The translations under genes were made by a program, and so were the position numbers. From Terriglobus albidus (GTDB taxonomy: Bacteria; Acidobacteriota; Terriglobia; Terriglobales; Acidobacteriaceae): a stretch of DNA of 64,000 nucleotides. The notes under the pieces were generated by a model. The model was not told the origin of the DNA. It worked only from the letters and a program-made list of their open reading frames with translations, and did no database searches. Location: NCBI RefSeq assembly GCF_025685425.1, contig NZ_JAGTAS010000056.1, positions 248,001 to 312,000 on the forward strand, in the 5' to 3' direction. Below, one piece after another: positions 16,836 to 26,661 of the stretch. Numbering within the stretch: position 1 is the stretch's first letter; every line of letters begins with the position of its first letter.

Positions 16836-19388
16836 CTACTCTGTTCGCAATGCTTTTACGGGATCGGTTGATGCGGCTCGTTGGGCGGGAATCAACCCTG
16901 CCAGCAGCGCTGCGATCGTCAGCACCAGGACAGAGCCAGTCATGACCATGGCATCATGGCCGCCGACGTTGTAAAGCTGCGACTGCACAAGACGAACGCA
17001 AAGCCACGCGGCAGGAATGCCGATGGCCAGGCCGATGATGGCTTGAAGCATTGCCTCGCGCATTACCATGGCAACTACGTTGCCGCGTCCCGCGCCCAGA
17101 GCCATGCGTACCCCGATCTCGGGTGTGCGTCGCGCGACGGAGTAAGCGGTAACGCCATAGAGTCCAACCGCAGCAAGCATCAGCGCCAGCAGGCTGAACA
17201 TTAGCGTGAGCCGGGCAATCATCCGCTCCTGGTCAAACTGGCCACGGACCTGCGCCTCGAAGGTGTTGTAGTCCACCACGGTGAGATTCGGGTTGATATT
17301 GGCCAGGGTCCGGCGCACCTGTGATTCCAGGTTACCCACCTGGCCCTTGGTTGTGAGCATGATGGCTCCGGCATACAGAGACCGGGTATCGGTCTGCGAC
17401 TTCGTATGCGCCACCTGTAATAACGGCCGGAAGTACATGGCTCTCGTAGGCCGGCGCAGATCGTTGTACTTGATGTCGGAGACAACGCCGACGATCTCCC
17501 AGTCGCCCACACTCTCCATGCCGGAGATGCCGAAATGTGCTCCGAGGGGGTTCTCTCCATTCGAGAAAAACTTCTTCACGAAAGCTTCATTTACGACAAC
17601 GACCGGGAGGGAAGTCGCAGTGTCCTGCGCTGTAATTCCGCGGCCACGCAACACACGATGACCAACGATATCGAAGTACTCCGGTCCTACGCGCAACCAT
17701 GAGGCGCCGTTCTTTGCCTGAGCGCCAGGCTCAGGACGTCCCTGGATATATACACCCTCTCCCCAGTTGTTACCTTCGAGCGGCGTGTAAAGTGACAGAG
17801 CTGCTTTGTCTACGCCGGGTAGCGCATGCAGATCATTGATGATTTTGTCGTAGAGACCTTGAAGCTGCTCCTGCTTGTAGCCTGCGCTCTCAGGACTGAA
17901 GTGCACCACGACGCGATTCTGGGTGACGACACCGAAGTCCTGGTTCTCCAGCTTGCTCAGGCTCTTCGCCATCAGCCCCGCACCAACCAGCAGAATCAGA
18001 GAGAGCGCAGCCTGCAGAATCACCAATGACCGCTGCAGCCAACCCGACCGGTCTGATGTAGTGCGATTCGACCCCCGCAGGGCATCGGCCGGCTGCGAGT
18101 GTGACGTGACCCATGCGGGCGCTACACCGAAGATCAGGCCTGTGAGAAGAGAAAGCGCGAAGGCGAACCCAAGTACCACCAGAGAGGGCGTCGCCTCGAT
18201 AGGAAGGCTCTGCGCATGGGGAAACGCCATTGCCAACAGAACCTTGGTTCCGGCATAGGCAACGAGAAGCCCGGCAAGGCCGCCGAGACAGGAGAGCACG
18301 ACGCTTTCTGTGAGCATCTGCCGGATAAGCCTTGCGCGTTGCGCTCCCAGAGCCATGCGAATGGAGGTTTCAGCTCTGCGCGCCATACCGCGCACCAGCA
18401 TCAGGTTGGCGATGTTGGCGCAGGCGATCAGCAGCACGAGTGCCGAGACCGTGATCAGCATCTTCAGGCCGACGCCGTACTCCTGCTGCATATTTTCGAT
18501 ACCCGCGCCACCTGGGGTAAGAACCACATGCGCACCCGCCAGATCCGCCTGCCGGTCCTGGCGCTGATAGAGCGGCAAGGTTGCGAGATAGTTGCGAAGC
18601 GAGGCGCTCATCTTTGCCTCGAGCTGTTTCAGATCCGTCCCGGGCTTGATCTTCCCCAGAAGGTAGAGCCAGTTTGCATCTCTACGGTGCAGCAGACTGG
18701 TAGGGTTCCCAGGGCCGAAGTTCGGCTCCATCACCATGGGGATGTAGAAGTCCGGCGGTGCTGAAGTCATGCGATCGCCATAGAAGGATGGAGGCGTAAT
18801 GCCGAGAATTGTGACCGGATAGGTGTTCAGTACGAAGGTGCTTCCTACAACGGAAGGATCGCTGGCGTAGTCACGTTGCCAGGCCTGATAGCTCATGACA
18901 ACACCCATCGGTGCTCCCTGCACATCGTCCGAGGGAAGGATGAGTCGTCCTGCATAGGGCTGCAGGCCCAGCACCTGAAAGTAGTTGCCTGTCACTACCT
19001 CGCCGCGCTCAGCACGCGGAAGATCGCCAGGCTTGTTGCTTCTCGCTGTTACGCCGGCATAGCCAACGCCTGCCTGCATGGCTGCCAGGCTCTCAAACTC
19101 GGGTGTGTTTTCGCGCAGGTGCTGATAAAGCTCAAAGGCGAAGATCGAATAGTCGCGTTGGTCGGGAACGCCGCCCTCAACGCAGCAATCGTCTGTATCG
19201 CCGACACGCACCAGAAGTTTGGGGTCGGAGACGGGAAGATTCTTGAGCAGCACGGCGTGCACCAGCGTGAAGATCGCCGCATTGGCGCCGATGCCCAAAG
19301 CCAGGGTCACGATCGCGGTGATGGTGAATCCAGGCGACTTTCTGAGCTGCCGCAGCGCGAACTTGATGTCCTGCACCAGTCGATTCAT
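16836..19388 (-). CDS. ADOP-type FtsX/MacB permease, first paralogue
   Basis: An 850-residue permease with the ADOP opening DIKFALRQLRKSPGF, first helix TLALGIGANAAIFTLVHAV, MacB-like periplasmic domains on both sides of a central block of helices, and closing DPVKALRTE. It is the membrane engine of the export system whose adaptor, two ATPases and TolC surround it. The start is 19388, supported by AGGAGAGG 8-13 bases upstream; the frame extends six codons further. It is strongly similar along its length to the permease at 8664, including the conserved CC pair after the first helix (DTDDCCVEGG versus DSNDCCVGSG). Confidence 0.92.
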   Translation of the reverse strand: MNRLVQDIKFALRQLRKSPGFTITAIVTLALGIGANAAIFTLVHAVLLKNLPVSDPKLLVRVGDTDDCCVEGGVPDQRDYSIFAFELYQHLRENTPEFESLAAMQAGVGYAGVTARSNKPGDLPRAERGEVVTGNYFQVLGLQPYAGRLILPSDDVQGAPMGVVMSYQAWQRDYASDPSVVGSTFVLNTYPVTILGITPPSFYGDRMTSAPPDFYIPMVMEPNFGPGNPTSLLHRRDANWLYLLGKIKPGTDLKQLEAKMSASLRNYLATLPLYQRQDRQADLAGAHVVLTPGGAGIENMQQEYGVGLKMLITVSALVLLIACANIANLMLVRGMARRAETSIRMALGAQRARLIRQMLTESVVLSCLGGLAGLLVAYAGTKVLLAMAFPHAQSLPIEATPSLVVLGFAFALSLLTGLIFGVAPAWVTSHSQPADALRGSNRTTSDRSGWLQRSLVILQAALSLILLVGAGLMAKSLSKLENQDFGVVTQNRVVVHFSPESAGYKQEQLQGLYDKIINDLHALPGVDKAALSLYTPLEGNNWGEGVYIQGRPEPGAQAKNGASWLRVGPEYFDIVGHRVLRGRGITAQDTATSLPVVVVNEAFVKKFFSNGENPLGAHFGISGMESVGDWEIVGVVSDIKYNDLRRPTRAMYFRPLLQVAHTKSQTDTRSLYAGAIMLTTKGQVGNLESQVRRTLANINPNLTVVDYNTFEAQVRGQFDQERMIARLTLMFSLLALMLAAVGLYGVTAYSVARRTPEIGVRMALGAGRGNVVAMVMREAMLQAIIGLAIGIPAAWLCVRLVQSQLYNVGGHDAMVMTGSVLVLTIAALLAGLIPAQRAASTDPVKALRTE

Positions 19389-19452
19389 CGTGCACCTCTC
19401 CTTCACCGGCTGAGAATCCGGTCAATGTGTACCGCATGCAAGGGGTTCAGTC

Positions 19453-19818
19453 TTAAGCAACGCTTCTTGCCATGGGGCAAGGGTTTCCGGCAGGCGCTCC
19501 GGGGAGTTCCCTGAGTAGAGGAAGCGTCGGCGCAGATGGCACGCTCAGCCGGAGAGACAGGCTTCCCAGCCTTGCATCAAAGGAGAGGCGCGATAACGTA
19601 GCTTTGGACGATTGCGTGCTGTTCCGGTCGTGTGCCACGGCCTGCAGCACGGTGTCCTCGCCGTAGGTAACGACCAGGCTTACCCGGTCTGCCTCGGTAT
19701 TGCTAATGGTGGTTGCATGGATAGAAAGGCTGGACAGCAGCCCGATCAACACAAGCGCCGCTGCTGTCCAGGGTGTGAGATACAGTGAGTCGCCTGCATC
19801 TTTCAACAAATTACGCAT
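19453..19818 (-). CDS. Small single-pass membrane protein in export operon
   Basis: A 121-residue protein I do not recognise. It begins MRNLLKDAGDSLYLTPWT and has one hydrophobic helix (about residues 18-35), then a polar Ser/Thr-rich part ending in a Pro/Leu-rich tail. It starts 4 bp after the ATPase stop, and all genes around it point the same way, which supports it being translated. The opening MRNLLKDA resembles the start of FtsX-like permeases (MRNLLKD.RYALR), so it may be a remnant of a permease N-terminus or a small accessory subunit. Moderate confidence that it is real. Confidence 0.5.
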   Translation of the reverse strand: MRNLLKDAGDSLYLTPWTAAALVLIGLLSSLSIHATTISNTEADRVSLVVTYGEDTVLQAVAHDRNSTQSSKATLSRLSFDARLGSLSLRLSVPSAPTLPLLRELPGAPAGNPCPMARSVA

Positions 19819-19822
19819 GGCA

Positions 19823-20533
<711 letters not shown>

Positions 20534-20559
20534 CTAATCTCTCCTTGTCGCTTCGCTGC

Positions 20560-21819
20560 CTATTCCAGGCGAATTCTGTCTGTGTTCTCCCATCGGCTCA
20601 TGTCCGAAAGGATCACGGTGTCTCCGGCCTGCAATCCTTCTATGACCTGGATTGCGTTCACCGATGCTTTGCCTACCTTGACCGGAACCCGAACTGCGGT
20701 CTTTCCATCAGGTCCCAGGCGGAAAAGACTGATCGTGCTGTTCTCGTTGCCGAATGCGGGACGGCCCACAAACAGTACGTTGGACAGCCGGTCTAGATCA
20801 ATTTCGCCATCGACGCTGAGGTCCGGACGCGCTCCCTGCGGAAGAGCGCCTGCTAGTTCTACGTCAACGGTCACGGTTCCGTTCACTACGGCTGGGTCAA
20901 TTCGCATTACTTTGCCGGGGATGACACCGTTATGGGTGTCGATCTCAGCGGGCTGGCCGATCTGGATATCGCGCGCCTGGGTCTCAGCGATCTTCAGGCT
21001 GGCTTTCAGCTGGTCAGGCTGGACGACTTTGGCGAGGGTCGTGCCCGGCGCCACGTGTTCGCCCACCTGGTGGGGAAGGTCGACGAGGACACCGCTGATG
21101 CCGGCCCGGACGCTGAGGGCATCCTGCTGCCGCTGTTTCAGGGCAAGCAGCGCTCGCGCCTGATCCACCTTGGTCTGCTGGACGGCAATCTGCGTCTCGA
21201 TCGCCTTCTCATTGACGGTGATCCGCTTCTTCTCAATCTCGTCGCGCGTCGTAAGCTCATCGGCCTTGCCCTTGGAGGCGCTGTAGGTCAGACCGCTGAT
21301 TACGCCCAGATCGAAGAGCGATTTGTCTGTCTGAGCCTGCAATTTCGCCTGTTTGTAGTCGGCGCTGACGGTTGCGGCTGCAGCCTTCTGTGTCATGAGA
21401 TCGCTGTCGAGCTTCGCCTTTACGTTCATCAGGTCGGTCTGCGCCGCCTTCCACTGCAGTTCAGCATCCAGCAACTCCTGCTGCACGGTTGGATCGACCA
21501 GGTCCATCAGGATCGTGTCCGGCTCGACCTTCGCGCCGGGAAGAACCCGGATGCGGACAACGGTCGCTTCCGTCTCGGAGGGGATCAGGCGAATTCGATC
21601 TTCACGTGGAACCAGCGTGCCCGGACCGCGCACCTGGCGGAGCAGCGGTCCCTGCTTTACGGTGTCCGTCCACACGGTCGCGCGGTCAACGGTTGGCGCG
21701 GCAGGCTTCAGGCGGGAAACAGCCCATCCCACGACCGACAGCACCAGGACCAGAACGCCACCCAGGATCCACTGCCGCCGCTGCTTTTTTAGCCTGATAT
21801 CAGGTCTTTGGATGTCCAT
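20560..21819 (-). CDS. MacA/HlyD-type periplasmic adaptor protein
   Basis: A 419-residue membrane-fusion protein with one N-terminal anchor helix (about residues 18-38), a split lipoyl/barrel-sandwich domain (GTLVPREDRIRLIPSETEATV ahead of the hairpin, ISGVLVDLPHQVGEHV after it), a long alpha-helical hairpin (about 115-240) and a C-terminal beta-barrel. It connects the inner-membrane permease with TolC. It is first in the operon. The predicted sigma-54 start of transcription lies only about 5 bases before the ATG and no ribosome-binding site is visible, so translation may be nearly leaderless. Confidence 0.9.
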   Translation of the reverse strand: MDIQRPDIRLKKQRRQWILGGVLVLVLSVVGWAVSRLKPAAPTVDRATVWTDTVKQGPLLRQVRGPGTLVPREDRIRLIPSETEATVVRIRVLPGAKVEPDTILMDLVDPTVQQELLDAELQWKAAQTDLMNVKAKLDSDLMTQKAAAATVSADYKQAKLQAQTDKSLFDLGVISGLTYSASKGKADELTTRDEIEKKRITVNEKAIETQIAVQQTKVDQARALLALKQRQQDALSVRAGISGVLVDLPHQVGEHVAPGTTLAKVVQPDQLKASLKIAETQARDIQIGQPAEIDTHNGVIPGKVMRIDPAVVNGTVTVDVELAGALPQGARPDLSVDGEIDLDRLSNVLFVGRPAFGNENSTISLFRLGPDGKTAVRVPVKVGKASVNAIQVIEGLQAGDTVILSDMSRWENTDRIRLE

Positions 21820-21834
21820 ACGTAGAAATACTGG

Positions 21835-21850
21835 AGCACCTTTTGTGCCA
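21835..21850 (-). promoter_or_regulatory. Predicted sigma-54 (-24/-12) promoter of export operon
   Basis: The minus strand reads TGGCAC-AAAAG-GTGCT, one mismatch from TGGCAC-N5-TTGCW, with the required 10 bases between GG and GC. The predicted transcript begins near 21824, about 5 bases before the adaptor ATG. Confidence 0.7.
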
Positions 21851-21901
21851 AATTAACTCAAGCGATATCAACAAGTTGCGAGTGCTCCTTCAATGCTGTG
21901 G

Positions 21902-21937
21902 TGTCCGCAAACGCATCCTTGTGTCCGGAAATGGACA
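21902..21937. promoter_or_regulatory. Predicted activator site (half site plus palindrome) upstream of export operon
   Basis: A half site TGTCCGCAAA at 21902 and a palindrome TGTCC-N6-GGACA at 21922 are spaced 20 bp, about 80-115 bp upstream of the predicted sigma-54 start. The arrangement repeats upstream of the second permease, pointing to one shared activator, most likely the NtrC-type regulator of this operon. Confidence 0.6.
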
Positions 21938-22028
21938 GGAGCGAATTAGTTTTCTCGTGCTTGAAGGATGTGTCTTCGTAGCAGAGAATGGCTGACGTTC
22001 GCCATTTCATCCGTTTCCGCGAGAACAC

Positions 22029-23015
22029 ATGTTTCCATCCCGATCCCTCGGCATGATCTTCGTTGTCCTGTGGGCTTACGGAACACAGGCACAAGTTTCT
22101 GCGCCTTCTTCCATATCGCTTCCTGGGAAAGGTCTTGCCGGTCACGATTTTCTCTATGCCGGCGAATCTCGTGACCGAAAGGTCTTTCTCATCCGACGCG
22201 GCAAAATCGACTGGAACTACGACGACCCCCAAGGGAAGGGAGAGATCAGCGACGCCGTTTTGCTTTCAAGCGGCAACCTTCTCATTGCTCATCAGTACGG
22301 CGTTAAGCTCATCTCGCCTGAGAAGAAGATTCTGTGGAGTTATGATCCGCCCGCCGGCCACGAAGTTCATACCGCGGTTCCTATCGGTGCGTCTCATGTG
22401 CTCTACATCCAGAACGGCGATCCCTCCGCTTTACTGCGCGTGGTCAATACCAACACCGGCGCGGTTGAAAAAGAGCTCACGCTCGCCGTCAAACATCCGG
22501 TTCATGTTCATACCCAGTTCCGGCATGCTCGGCTGACGGTCCAGGGAACGCTGCTTGTCGCTCACATGGATCTGAATAAGGTTGTAGAGTACGACGCGGG
22601 CGGCAACGAACTCTGGTCGTTTCCGGCCACCAGTCCCTGGGGTGTTTCGCCGCTGGAGAATGGCAACGTCCTGATCACCGACCGCGTCGGTGTCCGGGAA
22701 GTAACCCGCCGCGGAGATACCGTGTGGTCCTTTACTCCGGCGGAAGCGCCTGAGTATCACTTCACCAGCCTGCAGCAGGCGTGGCGATTGCCGAACGGAA
22801 ATACCGTCATCAACAACTGGGTCAATGAATGGAGCAAGAACTATGCGACGGCTGGGCCGCATACTATCCAGGCCATCGAGGTTACGCCGGAGAAGGAGGT
22901 CGTGTGGGCGTTGCGGGAGTGGGATCCTCCCACAAACCTGGGCCCCTCGACCACTCTTCAGTTTCTGGATCAGCCTTCCGCTCCGGAGGCAGTCCACTTC
23001 GGTGAGATCCAATAG
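22029..23015 (+). CDS. Secreted PQQ-like beta-propeller protein
   Basis: A 328-residue protein with a signal peptide (cut near YGTQAQ) and repeated four-stranded blades of the PQQ/WD-like type, each with a Trp or Tyr at the blade end: IDWNYDDP, ILWSYDPPAGHEV, ELWSFPATSPWG, TVWSFTPAEAPEY, VVWALREWDPP. Such propellers occur in arylsulfotransferase-like and sugar-binding secreted proteins; no catalytic motif can be pointed out. It is divergent from the export operon and convergent with the LysR gene. The function is unknown. Confidence 0.75.
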   Translation: MFPSRSLGMIFVVLWAYGTQAQVSAPSSISLPGKGLAGHDFLYAGESRDRKVFLIRRGKIDWNYDDPQGKGEISDAVLLSSGNLLIAHQYGVKLISPEKKILWSYDPPAGHEVHTAVPIGASHVLYIQNGDPSALLRVVNTNTGAVEKELTLAVKHPVHVHTQFRHARLTVQGTLLVAHMDLNKVVEYDAGGNELWSFPATSPWGVSPLENGNVLITDRVGVREVTRRGDTVWSFTPAEAPEYHFTSLQQAWRLPNGNTVINNWVNEWSKNYATAGPHTIQAIEVTPEKEVVWALREWDPPTNLGPSTTLQFLDQPSAPEAVHFGEIQ

Positions 23016-23080
23016 ACGGGACTCGCCGATATAGCAATATAAGCCGGATGCCATCCAAACGGCTGCGGAAGGTGGAGAAA

Positions 23081-23968
23081 TCAGATCTCCGCCATCGCGG
23101 GCTCCGGATGAGAGCGGAGATGCTCCCGAGCAATCCGGATAAAGGTCTCGGCCTCTGGGGTAGTTCTGCGCGGATAGAGAAAGTATCCCTTGGCGTCTTC
23201 TTCGAAGTCGCGCAACTCTGAGAGTTGCAGCATCTTCGAGCCCACGGTGCTGGGCAAAATGGCGGCGGCCACGCCCGCCTGCACCACGTTCAGGATGGTG
23301 GCAATGTCATCGATCTCCATGATGACCTGGGCCTTCACCTTCAATCGCCGCAATGTATCGTCGATCAGCGTGCGCGTTCCGCAGGTACGGGGAGGCAAGA
23401 CCAGCGGTTGACGGCAGAACTCTTCCAGGGTGAGATTCTCGGGTATTGCCAGATCTCGTGAAGAGAAGCCCACCATGCGCGTTCTGAAGACAACTTCCCG
23501 AACAAAGAGCGGGGAGTCAGGAAGTTCGAGTCCCAAACAAAGATCAAATCGCTCATTCTCGAGCCCGCGGATAAGATGCTTGGATAAGCTCCGGGTCACG
23601 CTGACCTGTACATCCGGATGCGCTTTATGAAAGGCAAGAAGATCCGGAGGCAATAGCTGCACGGAAGCAGTAATGCTGATTCCGAGGCGAAGCGTCTTGT
23701 CTGCGCCCTCGCCTAGGCGGCGAACCGCGGCATGCCCGGCGTCGTACATCGCACTGATTCGTTTGGCATAGACCAGGAAAGCCCGGCCCGATTCAGAGAG
23801 CTCCAGGCCGCGAGGCGACCGGTGAAAGAGTGTAGTTCCAAGCTCGCGCTCTACCTGCTGAAGCTGCTGGGTCAAGCGGGGCTGCGAAGTCGCAAGCTCT
23901 TCCGCCGCCGCTGAGATGGAACCGGCTTGCTCCAATACCAGCAGCATCTTCAGATGGTTAAGGTTCAT
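23081..23968 (-). CDS. LysR-family transcriptional regulator
   Basis: A 295-residue regulator with an N-terminal winged helix (residues 1-62; SISAAAEELATSQPRLTQQLQQ) and a periplasmic-binding-protein-like effector domain (from about residue 90, TLRLGISITASVQLLPPDLL). LysR proteins bind DNA as tetramers and respond to a small molecule. No clear target is divergent next to it: the gene upstream is the minus-strand TonB receptor about 80 bp away. A perfect inverted repeat lies 27 bp before the start and may be its own operator. Confidence 0.9.
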   Translation of the reverse strand: MNLNHLKMLLVLEQAGSISAAAEELATSQPRLTQQLQQVERELGTTLFHRSPRGLELSESGRAFLVYAKRISAMYDAGHAAVRRLGEGADKTLRLGISITASVQLLPPDLLAFHKAHPDVQVSVTRSLSKHLIRGLENERFDLCLGLELPDSPLFVREVVFRTRMVGFSSRDLAIPENLTLEEFCRQPLVLPPRTCGTRTLIDDTLRRLKVKAQVIMEIDDIATILNVVQAGVAAAILPSTVGSKMLQLSELRDFEEDAKGYFLYPRRTTPEAETFIRIAREHLRSHPEPAMAEI

Positions 23969-23994
23969 CGATCCCTCGGGTGCTCGTTTTATAT

Positions 23995-24012
23995 CGGTAT
24001 AAGAGCATACCG
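23995..24012. promoter_or_regulatory. Inverted repeat upstream of LysR gene
   Basis: CGGTAT-AAGAGC-ATACCG, perfect 6-bp arms, between the LysR start and the end of the TonB receptor gene. It is a possible LysR autoregulatory site. Confidence 0.4.
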
Positions 24013-24051
24013 GAGGCGCAAGAATATCAATCAGAAAATCTGCAGCAGGGC

Positions 24052-26619
24052 TCAGAACGTATACCGGATTGATACTGTCATGGCGCGGGGCGTCAGGAAG
24101 TGTGTTCCGGAAAACGTCGAGAGATAGTTGTACAGAGCGCTGGTATTGTTCAAATTGACGATATCGAGCCGTATGCCCACGCTCTGTTTTTCGCGAGAGA
24201 TCAGATCGTCTTTGCCGATGGAGAGATCGACGGTATTGCGAACGGCGATGCGGGAAGGATTGCGGTCCGCGTCATACGTGCCTGGAAGTGGAATGCGAAT
24301 GCGGGTCGCACGGATCGCTCTATCGCAGGAACGAATTGGCGCGGAGACTGTTGCAAAGACTCCGCCACAGTGAAGACCCATCTGTTGCTGTTCATCTCCG
24401 CTGCGTTTGAGCACTGTGGGAATGTCAGGTGTGGCGACCGAAACCAGCCCTCCATCGTAGCGGTAGGATGCATTGATCCACTGGCCGCGCCTGCCGAACT
24501 GATAACGCGCGTTGAGATTCATTGCCAGGCCCTCGTCGTGGTCTGGCCGCACAACGTCGCTGTACGGTGCACTGAAGCTGACGCCTCCCAACTGCGGACC
24601 AAAGAGGCGAGATCGCGTATGGCTCACGGTGACGAAGCCGGCGAATCCTCTATAGGGACGAAGAGTTACCCGCACCAGCCCACCGTCGATCTTGGACTTT
24701 GCAAATTGCGTGGGGAAGGTCAGCGGGCTATTAAGGAGCACATCGAAGTCGTAAGCGCCGTAGGTGAATTTCCAGAGATACTCTCCGGTGAAGGAGACGC
24801 GTTTCAGGTCCGTAGTGAAGCCGATATTGAACTGGTTTCTGGTTGCGGTGCTGAGAACGTGCGAATCCGAGGCTCCGAGGGTCGCTGATGGCGATCCCGG
24901 ACCATTGGAACTGGCCACGATGAGGTTCTCGTTGTACGGCGTCAGGAAGACGCGGGAATAGTCTCCTCGGAAGGTGGTGCGGATGCGCTGGACTCCGTAG
25001 GTTATTCCCACGCGAGGCTGGATACCGTTCGTGCTCACCATGCCGTTGTACTTGTCGTAGCGCAGGCCAAGCTTGAATTGAAGCTGTCCTAAGCGAATGA
25101 AGTCCTGTCCGAAGAGGGCTAGCTGCTTAATGTCGGTTCTGCCGCGGAACGAGTAAATGGAGCCTCCGCGGGTGAGATCGACCGAGAGCAGGCCTGGGAG
25201 GTAGTCGGCGTTGGCTGTGAGTCCGGCCTTGGCGCATTGCGAAGGATCGTGCACCGTGGTGTCGGAGGACGGCGAGCCATCCGCGCCCAGGCATGGACTG
25301 TTATAAGTAGGGTCGGTCAGCCCTGTCGCGAACTGCTCCGTCAGGAACGTGTGCTTATATTCGCCTCCGGCAACAAGATTATGCCGGCGGTGGGTATAGG
25401 TGAACTCCGTGCGTGTTCCCGCATTGGTCAGGCGGCGGGCCTGCGCCAGATATGCCGGAGAGTCGGAGAAGATATCTCCGGAGGGGCGATAGCGAACCTT
25501 ATCCTGCCGCACCCAGAAGTTGATGCGGTGGAAGGCGTGATCGTTGAAGGTATGAACCAGTTGCGGAGCGACGTTGAAGCTTACGATCGTCTGCCGCTGA
25601 TTTTGTCCGAGCGTCTGCTGGTCAAAGGTGTTCGGAGTCTGGAACCATGAGTGGCTCAGACTGGTACTTAGTTGGAGAATCGTCCGATCCGTCAGACGAT
25701 AATCAAATCGCTGGAAGGCGTTTTCTGCGTTGCCATTTGCATGCAGGTTCACAGTTTCCGGCGTGTCGAGAAAACGTGCGCTGTTCACCGCATCCGCGGC
25801 GGTGAAGGAGCCAAAACGTTGCGTTCCAAATCCGAGGCTGGCGCTCGCATTGCTGGTCGAGAAGGAGCCGCGGCTGAACTGGAGCGTTCCCGAAGGCTTG
25901 CGCTGATCCAGTCCGGATCGCGTCTGAGCCGCGATGATCATGCTGGTTTTGTCGCCCACATCCGCACCCGGAGCACCTTCGCGCACATCGACCGACTGCA
26001 GTGTGTTGAGCGACACCTGTGTCGAAAAGGTACGGCTTTGCTGATCCGTGATCGGCTGGCCATCGACAAAGAAAGATGCTTCCGCATGATCGCCGAGGGG
26101 ATGGAAGGACCCGTTGGAGTCGGCCGAGACTCCCGGTGTCGTCATGGTGATGAGGGAACTGAAGGGAGCACTCACGCTCTGTGAAGGCATGCGATCGATC
26201 TCCTCTGGCGTGATGAACACATGCGCCGGTGCTGCCGGCTCTTCGGCAATGTCTGTTGCTGCAACCGTGACCTCGCCGCTGGCGGCGGCTCCAAGCGGAA
26301 TGGTCAGATGAATCGGGGCGCCCTGATAGGAAACAGCCTGCTGCGCTGATCCAAAACCAATGGCCTCAACTCCCAGGCGGTACTCGCCGGTGGTGAGCTG
26401 AAGAAACGCGAATCCACCATCAGGGCCGGCAACCTGCTTTCGTTCCGCGCCGCTTCTCTCAAAGGTGAGAGTCAGCCTCGCCCCTGGAAGCGCGGCGCCG
26501 GTGGCATCGGTAACCACTCCTGAGAGAGCCGCAGAGATGCCGCTCTGTGCAGAGAGAAAGGCGTCGAGCAGGAACAGAAGAGCGAGCGCCAGGGCGGAAG
26601 TGAGTCTGAGCCGGATCAT
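24052..26619 (-). CDS. TonB-dependent outer-membrane receptor with carboxypeptidase-regulatory domain
   Basis: An 855-residue outer-membrane protein with a signal peptide (to about residue 25), a carboxypeptidase-regulatory-like domain (about 30-118; LSGVVTDATGAALPGARL), a plug (about 130-235; VFITPEEIDRMPSQSV, ASFFVDGQPITDQ) and a 22-strand-type barrel ending in the terminal aromatic TVSIRYTF. It would import a metal complex or other large substrate using TonB energy. The start codon has no ribosome-binding site and directly abuts one of two TTAGG-N4-CCTAA operators, suggesting repression by a metal-dependent DtxR/MntR-like protein. It is therefore probably a metal-chelate (iron or manganese) receptor. 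Confidence 0.88.
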   Translation of the reverse strand: MIRLRLTSALALALLFLLDAFLSAQSGISAALSGVVTDATGAALPGARLTLTFERSGAERKQVAGPDGGFAFLQLTTGEYRLGVEAIGFGSAQQAVSYQGAPIHLTIPLGAAASGEVTVAATDIAEEPAAPAHVFITPEEIDRMPSQSVSAPFSSLITMTTPGVSADSNGSFHPLGDHAEASFFVDGQPITDQQSRTFSTQVSLNTLQSVDVREGAPGADVGDKTSMIIAAQTRSGLDQRKPSGTLQFSRGSFSTSNASASLGFGTQRFGSFTAADAVNSARFLDTPETVNLHANGNAENAFQRFDYRLTDRTILQLSTSLSHSWFQTPNTFDQQTLGQNQRQTIVSFNVAPQLVHTFNDHAFHRINFWVRQDKVRYRPSGDIFSDSPAYLAQARRLTNAGTRTEFTYTHRRHNLVAGGEYKHTFLTEQFATGLTDPTYNSPCLGADGSPSSDTTVHDPSQCAKAGLTANADYLPGLLSVDLTRGGSIYSFRGRTDIKQLALFGQDFIRLGQLQFKLGLRYDKYNGMVSTNGIQPRVGITYGVQRIRTTFRGDYSRVFLTPYNENLIVASSNGPGSPSATLGASDSHVLSTATRNQFNIGFTTDLKRVSFTGEYLWKFTYGAYDFDVLLNSPLTFPTQFAKSKIDGGLVRVTLRPYRGFAGFVTVSHTRSRLFGPQLGGVSFSAPYSDVVRPDHDEGLAMNLNARYQFGRRGQWINASYRYDGGLVSVATPDIPTVLKRSGDEQQQMGLHCGGVFATVSAPIRSCDRAIRATRIRIPLPGTYDADRNPSRIAVRNTVDLSIGKDDLISREKQSVGIRLDIVNLNNTSALYNYLSTFSGTHFLTPRAMTVSIRYTF

Positions 26620-26661
26620 TTAGGTGGGCCTAAGTTGATATTTAGGCTAGCCTAAATATCA
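26620..26661. promoter_or_regulatory. Tandem DtxR-like operators at the TonB receptor promoter
   Basis: Two copies of TTAGG-N4-CCTAA lie 22 bp apart centre to centre: one at 26620-26633, touching the receptor ATG, and one at 26642-26655. The latter is the core of a perfect 26-bp palindrome (26636-26661). The form is close to DtxR/IdeR-type boxes (TTAGGTTAGCCTAA-like). Binding would cover the core promoter and the translation start. Confidence 0.65.
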
